NCBI GenBank assembly: GCA_964451095.1
Contig: CAYVGI010000196.1
Coordinates: 1 to 7,046, forward strand
Source of the DNA: DAOTTY01 sp964451095
Lineage (GTDB): Bacteria; Chloroflexota; Anaerolineae; Aggregatilineales; Phototrophicaceae
Direction of reading: 5' to 3'
Length of the DNA stretch: 7,046 bases
In this document: one piece after another, positions 1-5,816 of the stretch
Layout of the letters: each line of letters opens with the position of its first letter
Numbering within the stretch: position 1 is the first letter of the stretch
Program-made: the position numbers and the translations under genes
Notes under the pieces: model-generated
Told to the model about the DNA's origin: nothing
What the model saw: the letters and a program-made list of their open reading frames with translations, nothing else
Databases searched by the model: none

Positions 1-822
1 GACGCCGACCCAACAGGCGAGCTGGTGTACTTCACGCCGGGGGAAGGCGACAACGACGACCTATTCCGGCTGGATGTGAGCAGTGGGCGCGTCCGCCGCA
101 TGACCTACGGTGCCCGCGCCGACCGATTCCCGGCGGTGTCGCCGGACGGCTCGCAGGTGGCGTTTGTCGCGGTGGCGGGTAAACTGCCCGACCTACACGT
201 CATGGGCATCCGGGGCGGGGTGCAGCGCCTGACGGACAACGGCGTAACCGACAGCACACCGTCCTGGTCACCGGATGGCGAGTGGATTGTGTTTGCGTCC
301 GATGTGCGCGGCGACGGTGCAAACGATCTGTTCAAAATCCGACCAGACGGCACCGACTTGCAACGGCTGCTGACCAATGGGCAGCGCAACAGCAATCCGC
401 GCTGGCTAGGCGACTGGATTGTGTTCACCACAGGCGACCCGTTCGACGGGCGCACCTGGGAGCTTGCCCTGCTAGACGTGACAACGAGCGATGTAACCAT
501 GCTCACCGACAACGACGTCAAGGACTGGGGCGCGTCATGGTCGCCGGATGGCACGCGGCTGCTGTTCCACACACAGGGCGACGGCGGCGCGGCAATCGCC
601 GTGATGGACATGGTAGGCGACGACGGCATCAGTGACCTGTACGACAGTCCCGGCTATGATTGGGGGGCGTCGTGGTCACCGGATGGCGACTTTATTGTGT
701 TCTCGTCTGACGAAAGCGGACGCGACCAGCTTTACCTCATGCGCTACAACGGCGAAGACGTCACCCTACTCACCGAAAACGGTGGCTACCCCGCCGCGTG
801 GATACCTGACGGCGATGCGTAG
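1..822 (+). CDS. PD40/TolB-like beta-propeller protein, 3' end only
   Basis: The frame is open from the first base to TAG at 820-822, so the true start lies upstream; the GTG at 25 is only an internal valine codon. The 273 visible residues are six propeller repeats, each built on a (W/V)SPDG-type turn followed by a strand such as WIVFAS or FIVFSS. Numbering from base 1, the turns begin near residues 46, 89, 135, 180, 225 and 267, a period of about 45 residues. The third turn is degenerate (WLGDW) and the last is WIPDG. This is the PD40/WD40-like fold of TolB and related proteins, usually a protein- or ligand-binding scaffold. Many bacterial members are exported or are fused to sensor or kinase domains, but no such domain is visible here. 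The protein ends six residues after the last tryptophan turn, so the final blade may be completed by N-terminal strands. The family call is firm; the specific role is unknown. Confidence 0.88.
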   Translation, partial: DADPTGELVYFTPGEGDNDDLFRLDVSSGRVRRMTYGARADRFPAVSPDGSQVAFVAVAGKLPDLHVMGIRGGVQRLTDNGVTDSTPSWSPDGEWIVFASDVRGDGANDLFKIRPDGTDLQRLLTNGQRNSNPRWLGDWIVFTTGDPFDGRTWELALLDVTTSDVTMLTDNDVKDWGASWSPDGTRLLFHTQGDGGAAIAVMDMVGDDGISDLYDSPGYDWGASWSPDGDFIVFSSDESGRDQLYLMRYNGEDVTLLTENGGYPAAWIPDGDA

Positions 823-825
823 TTG

Positions 826-837
826 CTCACTTGTGAG
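826..837. repeat. Short inverted repeat just after the propeller gene
   Basis: CTCAC and GTGAG form a perfect 5-base inverted repeat around TT, four bases after the stop codon of the propeller gene. The 77-base gap to the methyltransferase holds nothing else convincing. The repeat is too short and has no T-run, so it is not a convincing terminator. It could be a regulator half-site pair or chance. Confidence 0.25.
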
Positions 838-899
838 AACAAACACGCCCTTGCGCATGGATGCACAATACAAACAAAAAACCGGAGATACCCACCCCA

Positions 900-1550
900 A
901 TGCCTGATGTTCCATCGCTGTTCAACAAGCACATGCAACAAAATGACCCGACTGGCTGGTTCGAGGAGCTTTACGCCAACGCCCAGCAGAACCCCGATGG
1001 TGTGCCGTGGGCACACCTGCGCCCGAACGTCAACCTGACGACGTGGCAAGCACGCGAACAACATGACGGCTGCGGCACACCCGCGCTGGTCATCGGCTGC
1101 GGGCTGGGCGACGACGCCGAGTACATCGCCAAGCAGATGAACCACACCGTCACCGCGTTTGATATTTCACAGTCCGCGATTGACTGGTGCCACCAGCGCT
1201 GGGCAGAAAGCCCCGTGACCTATCAGGTGGCAGACCTGTTCGCGCTGCCGGAGGCGTGGTTGGGCGCGTTCGACTTCGTGTTTGAGTCGTACACCGTGCA
1301 GGCGCTGCCCCCGGACATGCACGCGGCGGCAATGCGCCACGTTGCGGCAACGGTCAAACCGGGTGGGCAACTGCTGTTTGTGTGCATGGCGCGGGACGAG
1401 GCAGTGCCGCCCGGCAACCGCCCGCCGTGGGTGCTCGCCCGCTCCGAACTTGCCGCGCTGGAGGACGCTGGGCTAACCGTCGCCGCGTTTGAGAATTACG
1501 TCGAAAGGGACATGCCCCGCTTCCGCGTGCTGTACCAGCGACCTGCCTAG
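900..1550 (+). CDS. Class I SAM-dependent methyltransferase (TPMT-like)
   Basis: A 216-residue soluble protein with a Rossmann-type methyltransferase core. Counting from ATG 900, motif I is LVIGCGLGDD (residues 63-72), binding S-adenosylmethionine. The acidic end of strand 2 is FDIS, with D88 expected to bind the ribose. Next come VADLFALP (D112 near the adenine), FDFVFESYTVQALP (residues 124-137), and KPGGQLLFVCMAR after the central helix. The N-terminal WFEELYA...VPWA...PN segment resembles the thiopurine-methyltransferase-like group of small-molecule methyltransferases. The substrate cannot be named. An in-frame ATG at 861 would add 13 residues but has no ribosome binding site. ATG 900 has GGAG at 884-887, 12 bases upstream, and starts closer to the conserved region, so I prefer it. 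It is 77 bases after the propeller gene and 68 before the next start, so co-transcription with GT39 is possible but not shown. Confidence 0.85.
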   Translation: MPDVPSLFNKHMQQNDPTGWFEELYANAQQNPDGVPWAHLRPNVNLTTWQAREQHDGCGTPALVIGCGLGDDAEYIAKQMNHTVTAFDISQSAIDWCHQRWAESPVTYQVADLFALPEAWLGAFDFVFESYTVQALPPDMHAAAMRHVAATVKPGGQLLFVCMARDEAVPPGNRPPWVLARSELAALEDAGLTVAAFENYVERDMPRFRVLYQRPA

Positions 1551-1578
1551 CGCCCCTTGCACATTTACCGCTCCGGGC

Positions 1579-1589
1579 GCAAAATTTGC
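1579..1589. promoter_or_regulatory. Small AT-rich palindrome before the GT39 gene
   Basis: GCAAA-A-TTTGC is a perfect odd palindrome centred on 1584 in the 68-base gap between the methyltransferase and GT39 genes. A weak promoter-like pair, TTGCAC at 1557-1562 and CAAAAT at 1580-1585 with a 17-base spacer, overlaps it; each box matches its consensus only partly. It may be an operator/promoter or simply an AT-rich island in GC-rich DNA. Confidence 0.2.
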
Positions 1590-1618
1590 CGCTCATGTTG
1601 CCACCCGGAGCCATCCCC

Positions 1619-3214
1619 GTGAGTCGATTTCGTCAATTCGTTTTGCCTACGTTTATCTTCCTGGTTGCGCTGGTGCCCCTGGCGGTGCCGAACCGCGCCG
1701 TCCACTCCGATGAGGCAAGCCACTGGCTGCGCCGCGTGGATGTGTTCTGGGCGGCGCTTGCCGCGGGTGCCCCTGCCGGCACCGTGCAAACCGAGCACCC
1801 CGGTGTAACCGTGATGGCATTGGGCGGCGCGGGCGCGTGGGCAACACGGCAAATCGACCCGGAGGGCACGCTACCCGAATGGCGCACCGTGCAGTTTGTG
1901 CGGGCACCGATCCTGTTTGCGAATGCGCTGGCGGTGCTGCTCACGTACCTGGTGCTGCGGCGCGTGTTTGCGCCGGGGGTCGCGTTTGGCGCGGCGCTGC
2001 TGTGGGCAACAGAACCGTACTGGCGCTGGTACGCCCGCCTGGTGCACATTGATGGGCTGACCACTGCCTACATGATGCTGTCGTTTGCGCTGGTGATGCT
2101 GGCGCTGCGCGTACACGTCCCCCCGGCGGGATCTGCTGTGCCTGCCCCGGTGAGCTGGCGCTGGTTGGTACTTGCCGGGGTTGCTGGCGGGGTTGCAGCG
2201 CTCACACGCTTCACGGCGGTGTACGGGGTCGGCATTGTGGGGCTAGCAGTCATATTCAATGGGTTTGCCTACCGCCAGCACATGAGCTTGCGCCTGTTCC
2301 TGCGGGCGATGGTGCTGCCCGTGCTGGTATACGTGCTGGCGTTCGCGCTCACCTGGGTGGCGCTGTACCCTGCCGCCTGGACGAGTGCGGGGCGGGCGGC
2401 AATCTGGGCGGAGACGCTGCACGGGCTAGAAAACGCCTCCGATGTGCACTCGCTGGGTAATTTCTTCCTGGGTCGCCCGGTGGATGACCCCGGCGCGTGG
2501 TTCTACGTGGTGGCGGTGCCGTTCCGCACCGCCCCGTGGGTGATCGTCGGTGTGTTTGTGGGTCTTTACGCTGCCCTGACGAACCGATCATCGCAGCAGT
2601 GGCGGGCATGGCTGCTGGTGGCGCTCTATGCGGGCGTGTACCTGCTGCTGCTCACCGGGCAGGGCAAAAAGCTAGATCGCTACGCGCTGCCCGCGTACCC
2701 GGCACTGCACCTGATCGCGGCAGGCGGCTGGGTGTGGCTTGCCGGGCGCGTCGCGGCGGTGCAGGTACAACGAGCGCTCGCGGCGGCGGCGGTTCTGGCG
2801 GTACTTGTCGTGTCGCTGTGGGGCTACCCGCACGACTACGCCTACCTGAACCCGCTGCTTGGCGGCAGCGACCGCGCCCAACAGATGATGCTCATCAGCG
2901 GCGGGGAGGGGCTGGAAGGGGCGGCGCAACTGTTAGAGCAACACGACGCCGACCTGTGCGGCAAGCTGGTCGCCACGTTCTATACCGACCTGATGGATGT
3001 GCAGCTTCCGTGCGGGCAGGAGATGAAGATCACCAACCTGGGGCTGGTGCAGTTCTACGACATGGATTATGTGCTGCGCGATGTGGGCTACCGCCAGCGC
3101 AACCCGGAGGTGCAGTGGCTGTACGAGGACGTGACGCCGCTGTACACCGTGGTGCGCGGTGGCGTCGTCTATGTGCAGGTGTATCGCGGCGCTGACCTTG
3201 TTCGCCGCGAGTGA
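1619..3214 (+). CDS. GT39/ArnT-like integral membrane glycosyltransferase
   Basis: A 531-residue polytopic protein of the GT-C fold. This family moves a sugar from a polyprenyl-phosphate carrier to protein or lipid on the outer face of the cytoplasmic membrane. The start is GTG 1619, with CCGGAG ending eight bases upstream; the TTG at 1586 and ATG at 1595 in the same frame lack such a site. A first membrane helix (about residues 5-24) is followed by a loop with HSDEASHW, whose D31-E32 matches the conserved acidic pair of the GT39 first outer loop. TEHPGVTVMAL (residues 58-68) is another hallmark of this subgroup. Many hydrophobic helices follow to about residue 400, with the loop WFYVVAVPFRTAPWVIVG before one of them. 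YAYLNPLLGG and the SGGEGLEGAAQLLEQ segment precede a soluble C-terminal tail, as in other bacterial GT39-type proteins. The acceptor and sugar are unknown. Confidence 0.88.
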   Translation: MSRFRQFVLPTFIFLVALVPLAVPNRAVHSDEASHWLRRVDVFWAALAAGAPAGTVQTEHPGVTVMALGGAGAWATRQIDPEGTLPEWRTVQFVRAPILFANALAVLLTYLVLRRVFAPGVAFGAALLWATEPYWRWYARLVHIDGLTTAYMMLSFALVMLALRVHVPPAGSAVPAPVSWRWLVLAGVAGGVAALTRFTAVYGVGIVGLAVIFNGFAYRQHMSLRLFLRAMVLPVLVYVLAFALTWVALYPAAWTSAGRAAIWAETLHGLENASDVHSLGNFFLGRPVDDPGAWFYVVAVPFRTAPWVIVGVFVGLYAALTNRSSQQWRAWLLVALYAGVYLLLLTGQGKKLDRYALPAYPALHLIAAGGWVWLAGRVAAVQVQRALAAAAVLAVLVVSLWGYPHDYAYLNPLLGGSDRAQQMMLISGGEGLEGAAQLLEQHDADLCGKLVATFYTDLMDVQLPCGQEMKITNLGLVQFYDMDYVLRDVGYRQRNPEVQWLYEDVTPLYTVVRGGVVYVQVYRGADLVRRE

Positions 3215-3216
3215 AA

Positions 3217-3247
3217 TCACGGTCTCCCTTCCCTACACGTTCCGTGA
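3217..3247 (+). other. Weak stem-loop after the GT39 gene
   Basis: TCACGG (3217-3222) and CCGTGA (3242-3247) could pair around a 19-base loop beginning three bases after the GT39 stop codon. There is no following T-run, so a Rho-independent terminator is not supported. It may be an RNA 3'-end structure or chance. Confidence 0.2.
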
Positions 3248-3263
3248 ATAGTTACGCCCCGCG

Positions 3264-3292
3264 TTCCGAATTCGGTTAAACTGTGTTATGAC
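3264..3292 (+). promoter_or_regulatory. Possible promoter for the MGDG-synthase-like gene
   Basis: The 148-base gap before the next gene is more AT-rich than its surroundings. TTCCGA (3264-3269) and TATGAC (3287-3292) are 17 bases apart, and a TG sits one base before the -10 box as in extended -10 promoters. Each box matches its sigma-70 consensus only partly. The long gap and likely strand-local start support independent transcription of the downstream gene. Confidence 0.3.
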
Positions 3293-3362
3293 ATTCATCA
3301 AACTATTTCATTCGTGCGGGTATGTGCACGCCCCATCGGCGTGACGAGGAGAGAACAACAAC

Positions 3363-4559
3363 GTGGCAAAGCGCGTTTTAATCTTAATGTCAGACACAGG
3401 CGGTGGGCACCGTGCAGTTGCCAACGCCATCCGCGATGCACTCACGATTCGCTACGGGGATGCGGTACAGACGCAAGTCCTGGACGGGTTGAAAGAATAC
3501 GCCCCAGCACCCATCAAGTACGCGCCGGAAATCTACCCGGTGTGGATTGCCCGCAGCAAGGCAAGCTGGGGGCTTGCCCACAACCTGACCGATACCAAGC
3601 TCACCACCCGCACCATCACCCGTGCCGGTTACATCACCATTGGGCGCTACTTTAAGCAGATGCTGCGCGACCACCCCGCCGACGTTATTGTGAGCGCTCA
3701 CGCGCTGCTGGTCTCCCCCTCACTCGATGCACTCATGTCCTACGGAGAGCGCCCGCCGTTCCTCACCGTGGTGACGGACTACGCTTCCACGCACCTGCTG
3801 TGGTACGACAACCGCGCCGACGCCGTGCTGGTGCCCACAAAATCCGCGCTCGACCGGGGGCTGTACAACAACGTCCCGGCAGACCATCTCAAGATCACCG
3901 GGCTGCCCGTGAACCCCAGCTTTGCCCAACGCCTGACCAGCAAGGCAGAGGCACGCGAGAAGCTGGGGCTATCACCGGACAAAATCACGGTGCTGATGGT
4001 CGGCGGCGGCGAGGGGATGGGTCCGCTATATCGCATGGCACGCGAGGTGAACCGTCACAACCTGGACATTCAACTCGTGGTCATCGCGGGCAAGAACAAA
4101 TCCCTCAAGAGCCGCCTGGAACTGTGCGAGTGGAACCAGCCCACATGGATTTACCCGTTCACACGGGAAATGCCCGCGCTCATGTCCGCCGCAGACCTCA
4201 TCGTGACCAAAGCGGGTGCCGCCAGCATCACCGAGGCGATCACCGCCGGGCTGCCCATCATCATCAGCGATGTGATACCGGGGCAGGAGACGGGCAACAT
4301 GGAGTTTGTGGTGAGCAACGGTGCAGGGGAGTATCCTGGCAACCCGGAGGCATTGGGCAACACGGTTGCGCGTTGGGTAGGTGAGGGCACAGCGGGGCTG
4401 GAACGTCGTGCTGCCAGGGCGCGGAAAATTGCCCGCCCAGATGCGGCGTTTGATGTAGCGGACGAGGTGTGGCGCTGGGCAAACCACGGGCGCATCCCCA
4501 TCTATCGCCGTGGGTTGCGCGACCGTATCGAGGCAATCCGCCATAATTTGATGCCATAA
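3363..4559 (+). CDS. MGDG synthase/GT28-family glycosyltransferase
   Basis: A 398-residue GT-B glycosyltransferase related to monogalactosyldiacylglycerol synthase, processive diacylglycerol glucosyltransferase (UgtP) and MurG. These use a UDP-sugar to glycosylate a membrane lipid at the inner face of the membrane. The N-terminal half starts with MAKRVLILMSDTGGGHRA; the GGGH loop (residues 13-16) is typical of the MGDG-synthase N-terminal domain. HALLVSPSLDAL, VTDYASTHLLWYDNRADAVLVPT and GLPVNPSF follow. The GT28 C-terminal domain shows VGGGEGMG (residues 213-220), the donor-site segment TKAGAASITEA (282-292) and PGQETGN (306-312). There is no signal peptide or membrane helix, as expected for a peripheral enzyme. 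The start is GTG, with AGGAG at 3347-3351, 11 bases upstream. The sugar and lipid acceptor cannot be told from sequence. It may build envelope glycolipid, with the upstream GT39 protein acting on a different side of the membrane. Confidence 0.9.
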   Translation: MAKRVLILMSDTGGGHRAVANAIRDALTIRYGDAVQTQVLDGLKEYAPAPIKYAPEIYPVWIARSKASWGLAHNLTDTKLTTRTITRAGYITIGRYFKQMLRDHPADVIVSAHALLVSPSLDALMSYGERPPFLTVVTDYASTHLLWYDNRADAVLVPTKSALDRGLYNNVPADHLKITGLPVNPSFAQRLTSKAEAREKLGLSPDKITVLMVGGGEGMGPLYRMAREVNRHNLDIQLVVIAGKNKSLKSRLELCEWNQPTWIYPFTREMPALMSAADLIVTKAGAASITEAITAGLPIIISDVIPGQETGNMEFVVSNGAGEYPGNPEALGNTVARWVGEGTAGLERRAARARKIARPDAAFDVADEVWRWANHGRIPIYRRGLRDRIEAIRHNLMP

Positions 4560-4568
4560 GTAAGCTAA

Positions 4569-4658
4569 CAGTGAACGGTAATCAGTTTTCAGTGCGGCAC
4601 CGTGCTCATATGTTGCCCAGGCAAGCATCGTATACTGTCACCTGATACCTGTTCACTG
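4569..4658. repeat. Inverted blocks of degenerate heptanucleotide repeats
   Basis: Four 7-base units lie on the plus strand at 4569-4596: CAGTGAA, CGGTAAT, CAGTTTT, CAGTGCG. Four more lie in the opposite orientation at 4631-4658, reading on the minus strand CAGTGAA, CAGGTAT, CAGGTGA, CAGTATA. The outer 8 bases, CAGTGAAC and GTTCACTG, pair perfectly. With single-base bulges at A4650 and A4581 the pairing extends by GGTA and TCAG, giving a 16-pair stem around a roughly 55-base loop. Such heptamer-family repeats are known in intergenic DNA of cyanobacteria and other bacteria. This copy fills most of the 117-base gap before the Uma2 gene. Confidence 0.6.
4613..4624. repeat. TTGCC-CA-GGCAA palindrome between the repeat arms
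   Basis: Two perfect 5-base arms around CA sit in the unique segment between the two heptamer blocks, just upstream of TATACT (4631-4636), which resembles a -10 box. The position would suit an operator for the Uma2 gene. However, no -35 box lies at normal distance (TTGCCC is only 12 bases away) and TATACT is itself part of a heptamer unit, so the regulatory reading is weak. Confidence 0.25.
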
Positions 4659-4676
4659 GAACCGAACGAGCTAGCG

Positions 4677-5225
4677 ATGACCATTCAAGAATTTGTGATG
4701 ACAGCGGAAGCATTCGAGACGTTCCTGCGCGAGCGCCCCAACGATGATCGGCGCTTTGAGCTGATCCACGGCACCGTGGTGGAGAAAATGTCACCCACAC
4801 AAGAACATGGCTTTGTAGCACTGAACATCGGCGCGGAACTCCGTAATCACGCCAAAAACACAGCCATCGGAAGCGCCTCCGTAGAGACGGCACACAAATC
4901 ACAGGATGACGACTACAACTATCGCATCCCGGATGTGTCGTTTGTCACCGAGGGGGAGTTGGTGAAGCAGGGCGCGGTTCCACGGATGCCCGCGCTAGCA
5001 GTGGAGATTAAGTCCCCGGATGACACCTTTGCGGAGCTGCGCGAGAAGGCAAACTACTACCTCACCCACGGGGCAAAGCTGGTTTGGCTGGTCTTCCCAG
5101 GTAAGCAGCGTGTGGAAGTGCACGCGGCGGGGCAGGCAGTCGTCACGCTGGAAGCAGACGACACCCTCACTGGCGGCAACGTACTGACCGGATTTGCCAT
5201 AACCGTGCGTGAACTCTTCGCATGA
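4677..5225 (+). CDS. Uma2 family (DUF820) putative endonuclease
   Basis: A 182-residue protein of the Uma2/DUF820 family, a PD-(D/E)XK nuclease-fold group greatly expanded in cyanobacteria and Chloroflexota, whose cellular task is mostly unknown. The family landmarks are in order from ATG 4677. RRFELIHGTVVEKMSP contains the conserved E28 and G32. RIPDVSFV contains D86, and ALAVEIKSPDD contains E110 and K112. These are the expected metal-binding and catalytic residues, so the active site looks intact. ELREKANYYLTHGAKLVWLVFP, ending in the core strand and helix pattern, is also typical. The frame extends upstream to GTG 4602, but those 25 residues run through the heptamer repeats and look unlike protein; ATG 4677 matches the usual family N-terminus. 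Its ribosome binding site is poor. The stop codon overlaps the ATG of the next gene as ATGA, implying translational coupling. Confidence 0.9.
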   Translation: MTIQEFVMTAEAFETFLRERPNDDRRFELIHGTVVEKMSPTQEHGFVALNIGAELRNHAKNTAIGSASVETAHKSQDDDYNYRIPDVSFVTEGELVKQGAVPRMPALAVEIKSPDDTFAELREKANYYLTHGAKLVWLVFPGKQRVEVHAAGQAVVTLEADDTLTGGNVLTGFAITVRELFA

Positions 5226-5491
5226 ACGTCAGCCATCACGCCTACAACCCGTGCCACATCTGTGCAGGGGAGGACTACGTGTGGGGCATTGCCGCCGCCA
5301 AGGGGTCGCAAGTGCAGATCGTGTTCAAATACCAGAAGGCACCGCTGGAAAGCACACGCGGCTTTGAGGGGCGTGCGATTGGGCGTGTGTTCGTGGAGGG
5401 GGAACTGATTGCCCGGCGCTGCAACATCTGCGGTAACGTGCAAACGTTCGCTGTGCTGGAAGACGGTGCCCGCAAAAAGAAGCGGGGCTAG
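5222..5491 (+). CDS. Small two-knuckle zinc-ribbon protein
   Basis: An 89-residue protein with CHIC (C11, C14) and CNICG (C67, C70), the four cysteines expected for one structural zinc ion. The 52 residues between the knuckles hold beta-strand-like segments (VQIVFKY, IGRVFVEG) and no helix-rich DNA-binding domain. The tail is basic, with KKKR at 85-88. The ending ARRCNICGNVQTF resembles small bacterial zinc ribbons in which a second CxxCG knuckle is followed by an aromatic strand. I do not recognise a named family with certainty. The ATG overlaps the Uma2 stop codon in ATGA and has no clear ribosome binding site of its own, so translation is probably coupled to Uma2 and the pair may act together. 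Its TAG stop shares a CTAG with the stop of the convergent small gene. Confidence 0.72.
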   Translation: MNVSHHAYNPCHICAGEDYVWGIAAAKGSQVQIVFKYQKAPLESTRGFEGRAIGRVFVEGELIARRCNICGNVQTFAVLEDGARKKKRG

Positions 5492-5717
5492 GCGCTGTCC
5501 AGCATCGCCCGTACAGACTCAATCACGTCAATCATTGTGGGGATTTCGTCCCGCCACAGCTTCGGGACGTGCACCAGCAACTTGGGCAGCAGTGGCGTCA
5601 CGTAGTTCCCGGCAGCGTCCGTGCCCACGCTGTTGTACGCGCCATCCGCCCCCATTCGGTTAAACGTCGCACATTGGCGCACAGGTATGTGGTTTGCTGC
5701 GGCGTTAGGTTACTCAT
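5488..5717 (-). pseudogene. Small minus-strand gene interrupted by a one-base frameshift
   Basis: On the minus strand an ATG at 5717-5715 follows GAGAAG (plus positions 5724-5729) by six bases, a good ribosome binding site. It opens MSNLTPQQTTYLCANVRRL, then runs in the wrong frame to an early stop after about 39 codons. A second frame, open from 5682 to the stop at 5490-5488, gives a sensible C-terminal half: NYVTPLLPKLLVHVPKLW, then IPTMIDVIESVRAML. The two join at the run of five C at 5649-5653 (G on the coding strand). One extra G gives a continuous 76-residue protein reading LTEWGADGAYNSVG across the junction. This could be a real loss-of-function indel, a homopolymer sequencing error, or a -1 translational shift, although the site is not a classical slippery heptamer. 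No family is recognised; the C-terminal part looks helical and soluble. The alternative is that only the 64-residue frame is translated. Confidence 0.5.
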
Positions 5718-5746
5718 GGTTGTCTTCTCGTCCGATCTTCACGGTT

Positions 5747-5781
5747 AGTATACAGCACACGGTAGCGTTTCGGGTTATAGT
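5747..5781. promoter_or_regulatory. Possible divergent promoter region
   Basis: The 99 bases between the two divergent starts (5717 minus, 5817 plus) contain two -10-like hexamers. TATACT reads on the minus strand at 5752-5747, about 30 bases before the small gene. TATAGT reads on the plus strand at 5776-5781, about 35 bases before the TIR gene. Neither has a recognisable -35 box at 16-18 bases, so the assignment rests on position and -10 similarity. Confidence 0.3.
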
Positions 5782-5816
5782 GGTGGCGACGCGAACCAGT
5801 ATTCAAACAAACGCCT

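Noticed and set aside
105..629. A 174-codon minus-strand open frame opposite the propeller gene
   Set aside because: Its composition mirrors the repeated SPDG codons on the other strand and it has no independent motif or ribosome binding site.
861..899. Start of the methyltransferase at ATG 861
   Set aside because: There is no ribosome binding site before it and the 13 extra residues look unlike the family; it remains possible.
2497..3195. A 232-codon plus-strand frame inside the GT39 gene
   Set aside because: It is a Gly/Arg/Ala-rich shadow frame of a GC-rich membrane protein gene.
3217..3247. Rho-independent terminator after the GT39 gene
   Set aside because: The stem is only six pairs with a 19-base loop and no T-run follows.
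4026..4628. A 200-codon minus-strand open frame opposite the MGDG-synthase-like gene
   Set aside because: The plus strand carries a full set of GT28 motifs over the same bases, and the minus-strand product matches no fold I recognise.
4613..4636. Sigma-70 promoter TTGCCC to TATACT before Uma2
   Set aside because: The spacer is only 12 bases and TATACT belongs to a heptamer repeat unit, so it was not called as a promoter.
4602..4676. N-terminal extension of Uma2 from GTG 4602
   Set aside because: The extra 25 residues are encoded by the inverted heptamer repeat region, and the family normally begins near the ATG at 4677.
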